Part shown: positions 63,352 through 64,000 of the stretch, piece by piece
Numbering within the stretch: the stretch's first letter is position 1
How the letters are laid out: every line of letters starts with the position of its first letter
Source of the DNA: Dactylonectria macrodidyma
Lineage: Eukaryota > Ascomycota > Sordariomycetes > Hypocreales > Nectriaceae
Reading direction: 5' to 3'
Length of the DNA: 64,000 nt
NCBI GenBank assembly: GCA_020744425.1
Contig: JAGMUV010000014.1
Location: forward strand, 186,001 to 250,000
The notes under the pieces: generated by a model
Told to the model about the DNA's origin: nothing
The model's input: only the letters and a program-made list of their open reading frames with translations
The model's database searches: none
Made by a program: the position numbers and the translations under genes

Positions 63352-64000
63352 CTAAGCCTTGCCGGCATCACGAACCGACATCATGAACCGGTCTTCCGCA
63401 CCGACCTCACCAGCGGGTCTCGCAGATCGCACGTTGGCATTCTGCACCAAGAGGACGGCCTTCACTTCCGCGGCCGTCTTGGTGCCGAGCAGAGTCATTT
63501 CCCTGCTCAATAAAAAGGCCACAGCAGCTCGAACCATAAGGCCATCTCCCTCAAAGACGTATACGTCCCATAGCCTTGCAGCCTCGTCGATAGCCAGTTG
63601 AGCGGTGAACATGCTCGTGAAAATATTGCGAAGGTAAGCCTCCAGAGTGGTTGGATCAACATTCATGGTGAGATGATGGTGCAGCGTAGGGGATTTGAGG
63701 GCCAGCGTTTGCAGCACCAGATTGCAGGCCGAGGACTGCGCTCCTGGATCCGATGCGTAGAAGGATAGCGGTAACGGTCGGTTCAGAACGTTGCAAAGCG
63801 CAACAAACGCTGCCGCGGGAGTTGGCAAGTTAAGGAGAAACAGGGCGGCAATTGTCTGGCAACTAGTTAGTTCCACGTACACAAATGAGTTCGTCCACAC
63901 TTACGTTGCAGCCGAAGACGTAGCCAATGTCACTTCGATACATGGCATACGCGCTCAACACGTCGACCAAGCTCTGATTTAGCGGCCCGTTCACTTCAAA
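63352..64000 (-). CDS. TBC-domain (Rab-GAP-like) protein, C-terminal part; 5' end outside window
   Basis: Two exons are visible: 64000-63905 (open at the edge) and 63855-63352. The 49-bp intron (63856-63904) has GTAAGT, a CTAAC branch site and CCAG, and joins GYVFGCN to TIAALFLLNLP in frame. The 200 visible residues match the second half of a TBC domain: SDIGYVxG, then AAxxLLNLP, then AFVALCNVLNRPLPLSFYASDPGA, then the RLWDVYVFEGDGLMVRAAVAFL signature, ending about 45 residues later. TBC proteins stimulate GTP hydrolysis by Rab GTPases in membrane traffic. The Arg-finger motif lies outside the window. The Gln-finger position (YxQ) reads YVF here, so conventional dual-finger catalysis is doubtful. 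Confidence 0.88.
63856..63904 (-). other. Intron in the TBC-domain gene
   Basis: 49 bp with donor GTAAGT, branch sequence AACTAACT and acceptor GCCAG, phase 0. The join reconstructs the continuous TBC core helix expected at this point. Confidence 0.92.

Overview
The window reads as nuclear DNA of a filamentous ascomycete, most likely a Sordariomycete. Genes are interrupted by short introns (49-97 bp) with GT...AG ends and CTAAC branch sites. There is an oleate Delta12-desaturase of the filamentous-fungal type, a TBC-domain (Rab-GAP-like) gene, and a DDE transposase of a type common in fungi. I cannot place the species from sequence alone.

The dominant object is one gene on the minus strand. 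It starts at the ATG at 42674 and runs without a stop or any need for an intron to the left edge of the window, giving at least 14,224 codons with the C-terminus outside. Its N-terminus has a secretion signal and a Cys-rich head (about residues 39-305). A Ser/Thr/Gly/Asn-rich linker with its own 44-aa repeats follows (40.0-41.75 kb). The remaining ~39.9 kb codes for several hundred tandem four-cysteine modules of 23-26 residues. Module class and higher-order organisation change along the protein: mixed monomers and short arrays at 35.6-39.9 kb; CxxGTCQP modules at 24.9-35.6 kb; CxxGTCTPP modules, partly arranged as ~135-nt dimers, at 21.2-24.9 kb; and from 20.9 kb to the left edge a regular four-module super-repeat of ~303 nt (100-101 aa), about 68 copies in series. 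I recognise no named family for the whole protein. A secreted, disulfide-rich surface or matrix fibre or adhesin is an inference.

Right of this gene, 42.8-51.5 kb is gene-poor: I see one doubtful secreted-like open frame (46.5-47.0 kb) and nothing else supportable. At 51,532-53,077 (minus) lies the Delta12 fatty-acid desaturase, with its three histidine boxes and one intron, behind a CT-rich promoter. After another gene-poor stretch with homopolymer tracts (53.1-57.2 kb) comes a minus-strand gene of unknown function (57,214-60,315) coding for a largely disordered, probably nuclear protein. An in-frame TAG in it must be either spliced out or a real break. At 61,111-62,220 (minus) is a transposase-like gene whose first catalytic Asp appears lost. 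An AT-rich island follows, and the 3' part of a TBC-domain gene (63,352-64,000, minus) runs off the right edge. All supported genes are on the minus strand; nothing suggests they work in a shared pathway.
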